A stretch of 64,000 bases of DNA from Muscardinus avellanarius (GCA_963383645.1 OY726566.1:98906302-98970301), one strand, 5' to 3'; positions 37,954 through 50,470 are shown, numbered from the stretch's first letter. Notes: a model not told the origin generated them from the sequence alone. Numbers and translations: made by a program.

Positions 37954-38590
37954 TGTTGTGATTTGGAGCTGACTGTCCCCAAAGGCTCATGTGTAAGGCC
38001 TGGTGCCCGATGCAGCAGTGTTGAAAGGTGGGCTTCCCAGAGATGACTGGATCACGAGGACTCTGCCTCCAACCATCAGTGAGTCCACTGGTTAACCCAT
38101 GGAGTCGTAGCTTAGGAGATTATTGGGAGGTGATGGAAAATGCAAGAAGTGGGACCCAGCGAAGGGAATGGGTCGTTGAGGGTCCTGCTTTAGGGACTCT
38201 ATCTTGTTCCCTGCCCCTTCCTCTCGGCCATGAGCTGAGCAGCTCTCCTCTGCCACACCTCCCGCCAAGGTGCTCCGCCCTTCCTCAGGCCCAGAGGAAC
38301 AGAGCCGACCAACCGAGGACTGAAACCTCTGAAACGGTGGCCCAAATAACCCACCCTTCCTTCTTTCCTCTCTCCCCCTCCCTCCTTCTTGGGGATTGAA
38401 CTCAGGGGTGTTTTACCTCTAGCTACATCCCCAGCCTTTTTATTTTTTATTTTGAAGTAGGGTCTTGCTGAATTACCACGCACTGGCCTGGAACCTGCAA
38501 TCTTCCTGTCTCAGCCTCTGAAAAGCTTCCCTCCTGTAAATGGCGTTTTCGCGGGTATTTTGTTCCAGCAACGAAAAGGCGACTAACACA
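37954..38590 (+). mobile_element. Lineage-type LTR copy B, interrupted by a SINE
   Basis: It starts 'tgttgtgatttggagctgac' and ends 'gcgactaacaca' at 38590. The middle has 'ggactgaaacctctgaaac'. The SINE at 38391-38520 separates the body from its last 70 bases. It is a solo LTR with no internal coding region. Confidence 0.8.
38391..38520 (-). mobile_element. Composite B1-ID SINE, truncated, inside LTR copy B
   Basis: It has 'ggggattgaactcaggggtg' through 'ctgtctcagcctctg' and lacks the B1 head. Confidence 0.85.
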
Positions 38591-40964
38591 CCTTCCCAGC
38601 ACACACAGCTGCATGTTGCCAGGCAACAAAGTGCTATGGAAAACAGGTCATCCACCTGAAGGGCTGCTGTGACTCTGGAGGAATGCACTTGGGTTAGCAA
38701 GTGTCTGTAGGAATTAGGGCCCTACGCCCGGAACGGAGGACCCGATGAGCAAGTCAGTTAAGCTACGGAGTTAATGGCAATGGCTGTGCCTAGTGGAGGG
38801 CAGCATCTACAACAAATGCAGAGCAGGGACCAGCACGGGGCAAGGACCCTGAAGGCACCCGAGTGAGTCGGCCGATGGAGCCAACATCCGTCCTCCTTGG
38901 GTCAGAGACGTAAGCCACAGTGCCGAGCATGCCAGCAGGGGCCTCACAGGGACCCCCAGGAAAGAGGCTTCCCTGTGCTATAGGTGGCTATAGGTGTGGG
39001 CAGGTGGGAACCCGAGAAGGGCCGTCTCCCCAAAGCCACTCCAGCCCCCTGCGCACGGCCTCCCTGCTCTAGCTCAGAACACGCTTACTTTGTTTGCTCT
39101 TCCTCCTCTCCCCGTCTCCATCCTTCCTGTGTGCACAGCACTCCGTCTGGCTCGCGCTCGCTCCGCCTCTACCCTGCTCCAGCACACCGTCTTTGCAGCC
39201 CTCCCGTATTTCCAAAAGAGCCCACAAACACAACTCAAGACATGTGACCAGGTTTGTCTTTAAGGAACATAACTCCCAGGTATTAGAGTTGTGATCTTAG
39301 AGAAAGGGTCCTCTCCTGATGGTGCGGGGAGGAGGAGGAGAATGGAGAAGGCTGCGCGGGGAGACCAGGAAGGAGGTGGGGAGGATAAGGCAGAACAATG
39401 TTCGACGGCCAGGAGACCCGAGCTGAGGAGGCCGGAGGGGCTGCACGTCAGGTCCCCGCTGGCCACTTCTGTTGAGGCCCCGGCCTTCCCTGGCTCTCAC
39501 CCTCACCTCTCAGGCTCAACTCCTTTTCCAAAGCCCTTAGGGTTTTCAAGTGTTTTGCTGGCTCCCCCCTAGGGCCCCCATCACTCCTGTCTGCTAGCTC
39601 CTTACTCTGGGCCCCATCCCACCTGCCACAGTGAACATGGTTCCTGCCAGGCACCCACCATGGCTGGCTGTACGTTGGCCCCCACCGACCATAGCACAAG
39701 CCTCTATTCAGATGCTGGGAAGTGAACTCTCCCTCTCACCTACTCCACTGCTCCCAGGAGAACGTGACTTTTTTCAGCCCTAAACTCAAGGTGCTCAATA
39801 CTCTGCCTATCACATCTTCACTTATCTCTGGACTTGTGTGTTCTTGGGGAGATGGACCTCAGTCTCTAGCTCCTCCCCACTGATCACTGAGCCAGTTCCC
39901 TGGCTCACTTCCCCACCTCCAGGTGCCCCTCCCCATCCAGTCCCAGCTTGCCGCTACACTTGAGTTCCTTAAACCACGTTCACTGTGACACTTTCTTCCG
40001 CAAGAACCAGTTTGCCTATCACATGCAATCCAAGTTCTAGTGGCTTCCGAGGCCCCACGGCAGGCTTCCCTTATTCCGCCGCATCTCTCTAGGTTAACCC
40101 ATTCTCTTCTCGGGTCAGAATCTTCACTGTTAGTTGTGTGCACTGTGGCGACACCCTTTTGACTCCATCCTTCTGTGCATGTGGCTTTTTTTTTTTTTTT
40201 AATTCCAGAAGCCTTTTCTGTTTCCTCCTCAAATTCTAACTCCCTCCGAGCTCAGCTGGACGCCTGCTTCCACCAGCAGTGGCCCCACAGCCTCCTGTAG
40301 GCTGCCCCAGGCTGTATTCTGCCTGTGGACAGACGCCTGCAGCTTTGAGCTCAGTCCAGAGCTTCCTGTAGACTGTGTTGGCTTCAGTACCGTAGGTCAC
40401 GGTTGTGCTATTAGAGTGGCTTGTGTTGGCCCAAGTGTCCCCTCAGACCTTGTCTGTTCAATTTTTCACTTTATTGGTGCCAGGTCCTCAGTGTAGAGCC
40501 CACACTGAGCTCTCAGACCTCACTTTCAGCTTCTTTGGGGTAGGTATGGACGGACTCACACACTCTGCCTTCAACCTTGCATCCCCTGGCACGCTCCCCT
40601 GCTTGCATGGACCCCCACTCCTGCCGGCATCTGGACTCACCCAGTCCTATCTCTGCCCAAGAGTCTGTTTCAATGCGTCCACTAGGAACCTTCTGGTGCA
40701 TTCCAGAAGCCCCTTCTCTCCCTGGGCCCACCTTCCTTTAGATTTAAGAGTTATGCTAGGCACGCCACTGTTACTAGGTGGAGCGATCTGGTCTCTCCAA
40801 TTAAGTTGTAAGCTTCTGGATTAAGAAAACATGGCGCTCTCTCTGGGGCACCCCACCTCTGAGCGCAGCATTACAACACACAGGTGCTTGCAAAACACGA
40901 TGGGTCCATTTACTGTTTCACACTGCGGACTGGCCAGCATTCTTCTAGACGCCCTTTGAGAGGT

Positions 40965-41161
40965 CTGCACCAGGATCACAGAGCTGGATTCTCAGTTCGA
41001 CTTTGCCACTTAACCTACTTTATGTTCCTGGTTGACTCCTAAATGTTATCAGCCTGAGTTTTGTTTGCTGTAATATGTAAGGACCATTCCTACCTGATCC
41101 CCTTATGCATTATATTAGGGCGAGAAGAACGAGTGTATGTCAGCAATATGTGAAACACTGG

Positions 41162-41162
<1 letters not shown>
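40965..41162 (+). mobile_element. MIR, sense
   Basis: 'ctggattctcagttcgactt' followed by 'tgccacttaacc' and 'taaggaccattcctacctga' is in MIR order. Confidence 0.65.

Positions 41163-41227
<65 letters not shown>
41163..41227. repeat. (TA)32 microsatellite
   Basis: A perfect TA run of 65 bases lies between the MIR and the following SINE. Confidence 0.98.
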
Positions 41228-41230
<3 letters not shown>

Positions 41231-41614
41231 TACTGGGGATGGAACCCAAGGGTGTTGGACCTCCGAGCGACACCCCAGCCCTACTTTTTATTTTTTCTTT
41301 ATTTTTTGTTTTTTTGGTGGTGCTGGGGATGGAACCCTTCTACCTCCGGGCTATACTCCCAGACCTATTTTATATTTTTATTTGGAAACAGGGTCTCTTA
41401 AGCCAGCGAGGCTTAAGAGACATCCTCCTGTCTCCGCCTCCCAAGCGCGGGGATTACAAGTGTGCATCATCATGTCTGGCTTTATTCTTTATTTTGAAAT
41501 ATGGTCTCACTGAGTTGCAGAGGGCCTCACTAAGTAGCTGAGGCTGACTGCGGACCGCGATCCTCCGGTCTCAGCCTCCCGAATGCTAGGACAAGCGTGT
41601 GCCGCCACGCCCAG
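41228..41614 (-). mobile_element. Composite SINE (subfamily I) interrupted by another SINE
   Basis: The outer element is 41228-41305 plus 41481-41614. Its tail half ('ggggatggaacccaagggtg') and head half ('gaaatatggtctcactgagt') join once the inner element is removed. Confidence 0.88.
41306..41480 (-). mobile_element. Composite SINE (subfamily III) nested in the outer copy
   Basis: It starts 'ttttttggtggtgctgggga' and has 'ggtctcttaagccagcgagg'. T-rich sequence around 'tctttattttt' is repeated at both edges, consistent with a target duplication. Confidence 0.88.
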
Positions 41615-42651
41615 CTGGATTCATAAGTTTAGTTCTTTCACTCATTCGATGTATACATAAGAACAACCAGGCTATTAAATGATGACGAGCCAAGTATTCT
41701 CAATTCCAGGGAATTATTTTCATGGAACAATTTCCAAGAGAAGTGGAAAAGTGAAAACAAAATTTTCTTCAAAGAAACCAATGTTAATGCCAGCACTACT
41801 GGAATATATCTATTTTGTAAGCCAAGTGTTAGGAGTTTTGGCAGGGGAAAGTTTCTGGAAGAATACATTTGGCTTATTAATAAAGGCTTTAATCTGGGAG
41901 GACACAGGAAACAATGGAGCTCTGAGGGGGAGAGCAGAGCTGTGAGGAGCTTCCCGGGGGAGATGGGGCCTTGTTTTGTACATTCCTACTTCTGAGTGCC
42001 CATTATTACAGCTGCTTTCCGTGGTCGCCTTCAGGCAGAACCCAGGAGTTGCTGAAATGCTTGCTGATTTTGCCCTGGAAAGCCAGTTCCAGGTCACTGC
42101 ACCACCCTCCATCAGGGTTCTCCACCTAAGCCACTGAACATAGAAAACGACCTGGAAACCCTCAGCCGCCAGGAGCAAAGTCAAATGTTACACACAACGG
42201 CTGTCTTGGGCGGTAGGGCTCAGCTCTCTCCCGGAACCCTGGACGGGGCAGGCCAGATGTTGACTGACGGACATATTTCTCACGAAGGCCAACCGCGTGC
42301 GGTGATGGTACTGGCTGATGAAAAACAATGGGGCCCTGTCTCTGCTGCAAGGGGGCTGCAGGGGTTTTCTGAGCCAAAGAGCACACCACCTTGATGAACT
42401 CAGCTGCTTTTGTGGGCATGCCCCTGGGTCTGGTTCTTTCTCTGCCCTACTTCTTTCTCGGGAGTGTCCTTTAACCTTTTCCTTACTGTGCATCACAACC
42501 AGGCCATTCAGATCCAACCTTCTCCTCTGGAAGCATGCACAGGTATGCAGGTCACACGGCTGAAGATCTAGCAGGCCCGATTCCATGTGTTGGATTCTTT
42601 CTCTTGCAAGTCATAAGCAGTCTTTTTATTTTGCAATTAATTAATTTATTT

Positions 42652-42861
42652 ATTTTGGTGGTTACTGGGGGTGGAACCCAGGGGCTTTTCTACCTTGGGG
42701 CTATACTCCAAGACCTATTTTCTATTTTATTTGGAAACAGGGCCTCACTAAGTTGCTGAGAGCCTCACTAAGTAGCTGAGGTTGGCTTCGAACCCATGCG
42801 ATCCTCCTGTCTCAGCCTCCCAAGTGCGGGGATTACAAGTGTGCGCCACCAATGCCCGGCT
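42652..42861 (-). mobile_element. Composite SINE, subfamily II
   Basis: It has 'gggcttttctaccttggggc' and 'gttgctgagagcctcactaa'. It is flanked by agtctttttatt on both sides. Confidence 0.92.
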
Positions 42862-42897
42862 AGTCTTTTTATTTGTATTTTTAATTTTATTTATTTA

Positions 42898-43103
42898 TTT
42901 TTGCGGTACTGTGGATGGAACTCAGGGGCATTCTACCTCGGAGCTACACCCCCAGCCCTATTTTTTATTCTTTATTTTGCAACAGGGTCTCACTGAGTTG
43001 CAGAGGGCCTCACTAAATAGCTGAGGCTGTCCTTGAACTGTGATCCTAGGTTTCACCTTCCCAAAAGCTGGGATTACAAGCGTGCCCACCAGGCCTGCCT
43101 GGC
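42898..43103 (-). mobile_element. Composite SINE, subfamily I
   Basis: It starts 'gcggtactgtggatggaact'. A third agtcttttta follows it at about 43103. Confidence 0.92.
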
Positions 43104-43451
43104 AGTCTTTTTAGACCCATCCCTCTGGCAGATTCTCCAGTGTCAGCACTCTGGTTGGTAGACCCAGTTGTGACCCCTGGCTACCGTGGCAGCTCTGTAC
43201 ATCTAAGAGAGAGACTCTTCCCTGGGCTCCCAGGACTGGCCTCTGGTGGTTCAATGACAGCCTCCCCAGCAGCAATCCTACTTTGTCTTTGTTCTCTGTC
43301 CTTGGCCTATAATACCCACCATCCTTCAAAGGGTGTGCCTCCAGCTTGCAAATGGGCTTGAGATGCCTTGGTCTCTTTCTGTTTGCCTTCATTCCTTTCT
43401 CCCCTCTCCCCGACCCCTCTTATTCCACCATCTTACGGGGATCTGGCCTAC

Positions 43452-43829
43452 TGTATCGGTTGGATTTGGGATGCTCCCCCCACAGTCCCCAGGACAGCAA
43501 GGTTCACCATGGGGAAGTGACTGGATCAGGAGGTCTCATCAGTGGATCAATCAACTGATGGCTGAGTGGCCTACCGGGAGGGGGCCACTCCACCTGGAGG
43601 GCTCATCTCCTCAGCCCCTTCCTACCCTCTGCATCCCTGCTGCCAGGACCTGGGCAGCTCTCCAGCACCATGCCCGCCACTGTGATGCTCTGCCTCCCCC
43701 CAGGCCCAGGGCGCTGGAGCAGCCCACCGGGGGCTGAGGCCTCTGAAACCCTGAGTCAAAATAAATCCTTCCTCCTCTACGTTGTTCTTGTCAGCATTTT
43801 GGTCAAGGTGATGAAAAGCGGACTAAACC
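43452..43829 (+). mobile_element. Lineage-type LTR copy C
   Basis: It starts 'tgtatcggttggatttggga', contains 'gcctctgaaaccctgagtca' and an AATAAA in 'caaaataaatccttcctcct', and ends 'aagcggactaaac'. Confidence 0.8.
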
Positions 43830-44245
43830 TTTCTTAGGTTTAATCTCCTAAAATAGGCCTGTTTACAGCGTCACCGTATGTAACTACATGTCTAACGCAA
43901 CACCTAGACTCCAACTCCCTCGTTTATAATTTGGATATTGAGATTCAGAGTTGCTCCACGGTTCAAAAATCACCTTTGGGCAGGCTATTTTGGAAAAAAA
44001 AATCATTTTTTTTTTTTCAAATAAAAGCAGTTTACTGACTAGCTATACACACTTCACTGCAAGGGCTTCCCAGTTTTAGAAGCTCAGATGTGGTTGTGGA
44101 CCAACCAGTCATAAGTGCATTGTCTATCTCTTGGGAAACCAAAAAGGGCAGGGAGTGGGAAGAAGGCATTGTTGGGGAAGATGGAAAAGCCTTTGGGATT
44201 TCAGATGGGACACAGTAGTGGGCATCTCAGAAAAAGTAAAATCAG

Positions 44246-44259
44246 CCCCCCCCCCCCCC
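44246..44259. repeat. C14 homopolymer
   Basis: Fourteen C in a row on plus, which reads as a G run in the HIPK2 pre-mRNA. Confidence 0.95.
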
Positions 44260-45507
44260 GCCTTTACTCTGAGTCTCAGAACCAACTCCAATAGAATTTG
44301 AGTGGTCAAAGCAAATCTGCCTTGGATGTCTGCTGCAGGACATTTGCATATTGCATGTGATCATGACTCAGACTTCATTTAAGTTCTCTCTTTAAAAAGA
44401 AACAAAGGAGATAAACAATTGAGGCAGAATCATTGTTTGTTCTGGGCCCAGGTGGCAGGGGGACAGAAGCCGTTCTGAGGTCAACCCAAAGACCCCACCC
44501 ACTGGGCTGTTATTGCCATCTGCCCTGCAGAGCTTCTTATATCTGTGGGTTGGAACTTGCACCTGTAATCACTTGTTCTTAGCAGCCCAGGCATTTCCAA
44601 ATCCCATCTCAATGGCAGAATTCATTCACTATTCACAGTTTTTTAGCCTAGTGCTGAGAATGGGGTGGGAGGCACCTCTGGCAGAGGGCTAGCCAATCTA
44701 GATACACAACAAGGAAAGAATTATTCCAAGAAACAGAAGATATCTGAGTTTCCCTGGCAGATCCAGTGACAGAAAAACTCACCGGCCTCAGATCTTGGCA
44801 GGAGATAGGAAGTGCTATGTGCCCCAGCAGGGGAGCTACGCCTCTTGAAGAAGGGAAACAGAAGAAGGTAACATGGACATTCCCTTCCCTGGTCTGCCCT
44901 TCCACATTCCAGAGAATCCCAGCTCCAACAGTCATGCTTTAGTAAGGACCTACTGATAGTATGCTGGGAGGCCGACACCGGGCGGGGTGGGGCTTTCTAT
45001 ACTGTCTGCCAACCTCCTTGGTATAAATACCACTTCCATTGTTGATTGCAAGCCACCAATAACAACTTCTAGCTTGTAAAATTCCAGATTATTCAACACC
45101 CAGCTCCTACAAGGTGGTATAAGCCAGGTCCAGCACACCCTGGATAATTCTTAGGCAGGAGAAATCCTGTACAACCACCCTAGACCCCATTCAAGAATGC
45201 CTCCTTCAGAATCCCTGATAATTGTTTTTAAACCTGTTGCAACTCCACAAAACTGTTTACCGAGTCCAAGTCTGCCTATCTTAGAAGGCTCTAAGCACAT
45301 TCACTGAAGAAATGAATGATAAACTTACCATCTAGGGCATCTTCAACCGCTACGTATTTGTGGAGTTCCTTCTTTATGTAGACAAACTTCCCCAGATTTC
45401 TCAACCACAAAGTATGCCTGTCCACCACAATAAAGTGAATATAAAATGCTCCCTCAGTAATGTAAACAAGCACGATACAATGGGGTATTACCTCCTTACT
45501 CTAAACA

Positions 45508-45696
45508 TAGTCGTGCACTTTCAGGAAGGATGGACCACAGACACAATGCTGGTCCCATAAGATTATATAGCCTAGTGGTGTTGTAGCCTTCTGAGTTTGT
45601 ACAGGTGCACTCTGATGTTTGCACACTGATGAAATTGCCTAAAGACTCACTTCTCAGAAAGTATCCCTGTCATTCAGTGACACAAGGCTGTACTCT
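45508..45696 (+). mobile_element. MER2-like nonautonomous DNA transposon remnant
   Basis: It contains 'tggtcccataagattatata', 'tttgcacactgatgaaattg' and 'ctcagaaagtatccctgtca' in order, as in a common mammalian Tigger-type MITE. The family name is from memory. Confidence 0.55.
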
Positions 45697-46886
45697 GTTT
45701 TCCTTATTCTGTCCTAAGATTATATTAATCTTTTTGACAGCTCTCCGATACCGACAACTCATCCTTACATAACTGCCTCCCCCAAAGGCTTTTCCTCCTC
45801 CAGTCTTCTAACATGCTCCACAACTAATTCAGGTTTCTCTCATCAATTGATTTTCAGAAAATGCAAAGACTGTATTATTCTCACCAAATGTTATAATGGT
45901 TAGCTGGGCTCATGCTTCTGTTCCACGGAGATTGTTTTAAATCTTGACTGTATCATCCAGATCTTAGTTACCCTTCCAAAGGTTGTGTAACTCCCAAACC
46001 TGACAAACAAGCCTTTTAGGTCTACATTCAGTTCACTCACTTAAGATAGCCTGCCGCCTGCTTCAAGAAACCTGGCTCCAGAACCAACAATTTTCTAATG
46101 CTCTTTGAATATGGTTCTCAGCTCAAGTCCACCGCACTGCTCTCCACTCTGCATTTCTCCATCCTGCTTAGAAAATTCCAGGTACTTATCGGTGCTTGAC
46201 TGAAATTTAGAATACTTTTAGCAGGCAAGTGCCATACAAAGGTAAGGGTTTGCCTATCACTCCCCTGCCAGATCGATTCTTTCCAGAATGTTGTAAAGAA
46301 AATAAATGGGATTCATCTGGCATGACTTTTTCTCAACACAGCCAGGTAAGAACCTGGTCATCTTTCTGCAGTTGCTATTGTAGTTGTCAAATAATCCTTA
46401 TTTGAATCTCCCTGGGAACCAAGGACACATTTACCACTCAAGTCTTTACACCAGCTGTTCTCTCTGCAGCTACTTGAAACACTGCTTTCTTTAAGCCGGC
46501 CTGCGGTTCTAGTTCCTGGGGTCTTAAGTTCCTCCGTGACTTTCAGGGCTCTCTGTTACTGGATCCCACCTTTCTACTGGCCATCTTGGCCTCTGGCTCT
46601 GGTCTGGGTAGCACCCTTTCTATCTACTACTAACCCACACCAAGTCCTCTATATACTTTTCTCAACCCACAAGCTTGCTTTCTTTTGTTCTAACTTCCCA
46701 CTGACCCTTCCAGGTACACTCAAGTGCCCTCCCCCATGGTGTTTTACCTCTCAATTCTGGTCTTGACTGACCTTGGCCTTCTTCACACAGTCAGTGTTTA
46801 CAGTCATGGACCCACACAAGTTGGACGTCTGGACTGGAGATCAAATTCTGCTCTCCAGCTACGGAGGGAGTTTACACCCACAGAGG

Positions 46887-46985
46887 AGACGGCCTGGGTC
46901 TGAACGACAGCTCTGCCATTTGTTAGCTAGGAGACCTCACGGGCTTTCTCAACTGACTCGAGGCTCAATATGAAACTATGTTGAA
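46887..46985 (+). mobile_element. MIR, sense
   Basis: 'ggtctgaacgacagctctgc' followed by 'catttgttagctaggagacc' is the MIR 5' core. Confidence 0.7.
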
Positions 46986-48240
46986 AGTTTTTTTTTTTTT
47001 GAAATTGAGATGGGCCACGCGGCAGTTGGCCATTGTGCTATTGCTGATTCCTTGAAACCGAAGGTGTCAACCATAGACTTAAGATGGGTGGACTGGAGCT
47101 GCGGGTAAGGCCACTCTGAATGCTATTTATGTGCATCAGGGACCAACCAAACAACACACTGACTAGCTTGGGGGAAAAACTGGTTCCCTGCGACATCAGA
47201 ACAAACGTGTAAGTTAAATTCAATGAGATTCTGGGGTAAAATTTAACCTTGAGAGATTTGTATTTCCCTCATTCTCAACCTTTGCAGCCCAGAGACAGAC
47301 GGAGTATTTGACAAGAAGGAACCAGCCCAGAAGCTTCCCAGATTCTAGGTAGCTTTCCCCTCAAGCCCAGCCCCTAATCCTTGCCCCCGTAGTCTCAGGT
47401 GCTCTCAGAAACTCGTTCCTCCCGAGGTCTCCGGCAAAGCCAGAGCCCGCAGCCAGGCTGCTGTGAGAACCAGGTGGGCCGCCTGCACCCTGGGGCAGCC
47501 GGTCTCAGGGGCCTCGCCCTCGCGCTGGTCACTCTGCTATGGCGCCTGCCCCTCGGCACGGCGAGGCAGATTCAGATTTCCCCTCCATTAGAATAAACCT
47601 CACCTCGAGCCACTGCTGCGTTGTCGCCGGCCCCCGTCCTTCTCTGCTGCTCCAATAGCTTTTCTTCCCCAAACCCTCAACAGGGCTTCCGTTCTTACTG
47701 CACGGGCAACCTCCCTCCTAGAGGAAGGGGGGCTGCCGCTGTTGGCCTCTGCTCCGGGGGCGAGTGGCCCTAAATTCCTCTGCGGTCCTCTTTCTCCCTT
47801 TTCTATTCAGGCCCCCCTCCCCCACCTTTGGGCTGATTTTTTGCCTTTATCCCAAGCTCAAATGGTTGACAAAAATATAATCTCTGCTCCTAGCTGCTCC
47901 CTAATTCTATACTTTGCACAGACATACATAAAGTATTCACAGCACACTAAGTGAGCGGCTCTGCGGTCTTCCGCCGACCTTGTTCTAGGCACCTTGGCCC
48001 CTGCTTGTCACTACCAACGGCGCTTCCAAGGGCTTCACATTCCTTCCGCCTCTTTCCCTTAGCTACCCTTCTTATCTACACTCGACACTTTCTAAAACAA
48101 AGCCCAGCAGATTCCTTTTCCGCAGAGGACCTGGAATTTGCTGTGTCTTTCCCCACTTTCTCAGCTGATGCCCCAGCTATACATTTTCTGACCCGCTTCT
48201 CCGGGCTGGAGTCCTGCCTTTAGCCTCCTGGCCATACCTG

Positions 48241-48296
48241 TCTGTATCCATCTGTCCATCCATCCCTCCATCTACCTACTCACCTCTCCATAGCAT
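48241..48296. repeat. Degenerate (CCAT)n tract
   Basis: 'tccatctgtccatccatccc' followed by further tctacc and ccat units. Confidence 0.75.
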
Positions 48297-48307
48297 CCCT
48301 CGGTCAC

Positions 48308-48519
48308 AAGTTTTTTTTTTTTTTTTTTTTGAGGGGGGATGGTACTGGGGTTCCTGGAAGCCCTTGTACTTCCGGGCTACACTCCCAGACCTATTTTATA
48401 TTTTTTTTATTTGGAAACAGGGTCTCTTAAGCCAGCGCGGCTGGCTTTGAACCTGTGTGATCCTCCTGTCTCCGCCTCCCAAGCACGGGGATTACAAGCG
48501 TGCGCCACCACGCCTGGCA
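48308..48519 (-). mobile_element. Composite SINE, subfamily III
   Basis: A poly-T of about 20 precedes 'ggggttcctggaagccctt'. The flanks gtcacaagttttt and gtcataagttttt look like a target duplication. Confidence 0.92.
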
Positions 48520-49898
48520 TCAGTCATAAGTTTTTATTCCATTACACACTTACCAGAAATTTGTGGATCTTCCTTTAAGACTGGTCACATTACCAAACTC
48601 GCCCCTTTAAATAAGTACCTGGTGCTTAATTCCTCCAGGCGGGCTCACCCACCTGGGGGCCAGTGCCATCTCTCATCTAACCTGACCTGGCTGCTCACTT
48701 GGTCAAGCCCCCCAGCATTCCGTTCAGTGCGATGCCTGTGACGTGTCCTGTTCACCTGGAGCTTTCTGAACGTTCAGTCGCTAAGAGGCGTGTGCTTCTA
48801 ATAGCTCTTCAAGATCAGTAAGGAGGAGTGCTTTTTTTTTTTTGAACACTCAGCCATCCAGATGGTGCTTCCAACGTAGCAATTACGCAATCAGCCTGCG
48901 CTGGGCAGTGACTGTTGGCGGCCCAAAGCCAATTTCTGTGGGGGCTAGCGATCGCACTCAGTCACAAGCACATCAGAGAAGAGGGGAGAGCAGGCACGGC
49001 AAGCACATTTCTAGAGACTGCCATTTTCAAAATACTTTACAGGCACATTTGAAGAACAATGCTCTACCTGTGTTGGCCCTCCCTCCTTCAGTGAAAAGGT
49101 TAAAGGAGTACAGGTTAAAAAGAAAAGAAAGAAACTGTTTAAATGGAGCTAGGACGTCAAGCTGTTCCTTAACTTGCAACCCAGCTCGCATGGGCCCACT
49201 GAGACCCGAGGAGGAGGGGACGGTGACAACGGGTGCGGTCACTATGAGAACACAGAAAACCCCAGGCTCGCTGGAACCAGGCAGGCTCCTCTTAAAAGTC
49301 AAAGGTCAGGTGGCAAAATGTCAGCTTATGTCCTGGCAAACACTGTCTTCCTTGAGATTTTAACCAAACAGATAAGATGCCACAGGACAAACTGAGTAAA
49401 TGACTTTGTGGGAGTAAGTTGGGGACCCTTAAAAAGCAGTCACTCTTCTAGGACGCTGCAAATGGACACAGCCATTTGGGAAATGACACCAAGATACCAC
49501 GACACACGCTATTTTGGTGCTATCAGATACAATGCTTGACTAATCTTTCTATCCATCTTTAAAGCACTCATGTAATAGAAACATGTCAGAAAATGTGTTA
49601 AACAATTTAAAAATGATATTTAAAAACTAAAGTTAAAATCTATATTCCAACTCTGACCCGATAGTCTTTCCTTTAAATACAATTTTGTAATTTTTTTTGG
49701 TCACTTGATAGTCTAAAATTATTCTTGCTGGTCTTTATATCTATAATTCAGGTTATCAGTTATTATTATCTTGTTTTCATAATTTATATTAATACTGCTA
49801 ATTTTTCTGATTATCTTTAGCAATTTTTAGAACCAATAGTTGGATAATCATATACATAATATAGTTTTAAAACATTAACTATTTATAAGGTTAAGGAA

Positions 49899-50105
49899 TG
49901 AGCTGGGCGCGGTGGCATGCTCCCAGTACTTGGGAGGCTGAGACGGGAGGATTGGAAGATCGCAGGTTTGAGGCCAGCCTCAGCTACTCAGCTACTTTAC
50001 TGAGGTGTTCCGCAACTTAGTAAGACCCTATTTCCAAAAAATAGAACTGGGGGCATAGCTCAAAGATAGAATGGCCCTGGGTTCAATACCCAATTCACAA
50101 AAAAA
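49899..50105 (+). mobile_element. Composite SINE
   Basis: It runs from 'gagctgggcgcggtggcatg' to 'gttcaatacccaattcac' and an A-rich tail. Confidence 0.9.
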
Positions 50106-50220
50106 TAAAAATAAATTGAGGGATGAGATTATCAGGTAAAAGGATATATTTATGACCGCTGGGCATAATTTTCTAAATTGATTCTTAGAAGAACTGTAGA
50201 GTTTTAAATTCAACTTCCTA

Positions 50221-50405
50221 GTGCTGGGCATGGTGGTGCACGCTTGTAATCCTCGCACTTGGGAGGCAGAGACAGGAGGATCGTGCAGATTCAAAGCCAG
50301 CCATGCTGGCTTAAGAGACCCTGTTTCCAAATAGAAAAGTATAAAAATAGGTCTGGGAGTGTAGCCTGGAAGTAGAAGGGTTTCCAGGAACCCTAGTACC
50401 ACCAA
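50221..50405 (+). mobile_element. Composite SINE, subfamily III
   Basis: It has 'gctggcttaagagaccctgt' and 'gggtttccaggaaccctagt'. It is flanked by aaattcaacttccta at 50206-50220 and 50453-50467, a perfect 15-bp duplication. Confidence 0.95.
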
Positions 50406-50407
50406 AA

Positions 50408-50454
<47 letters not shown>

Positions 50455-50456
50455 AT
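50404..50456. repeat. (AAAT)13 microsatellite
   Basis: This is the expanded A-rich tail of the preceding SINE. Confidence 0.97.
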
Positions 50457-50467
50457 TCAACTTCCTA

Positions 50468-50470
<3 letters not shown>

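Noticed and set aside
44648..45138. Two adjoining minus-strand open frames that might form a pseudogene
   Set aside because: I could not match the translations to any protein family, and no exon-exon junctions or poly-A tail mark a processed copy.
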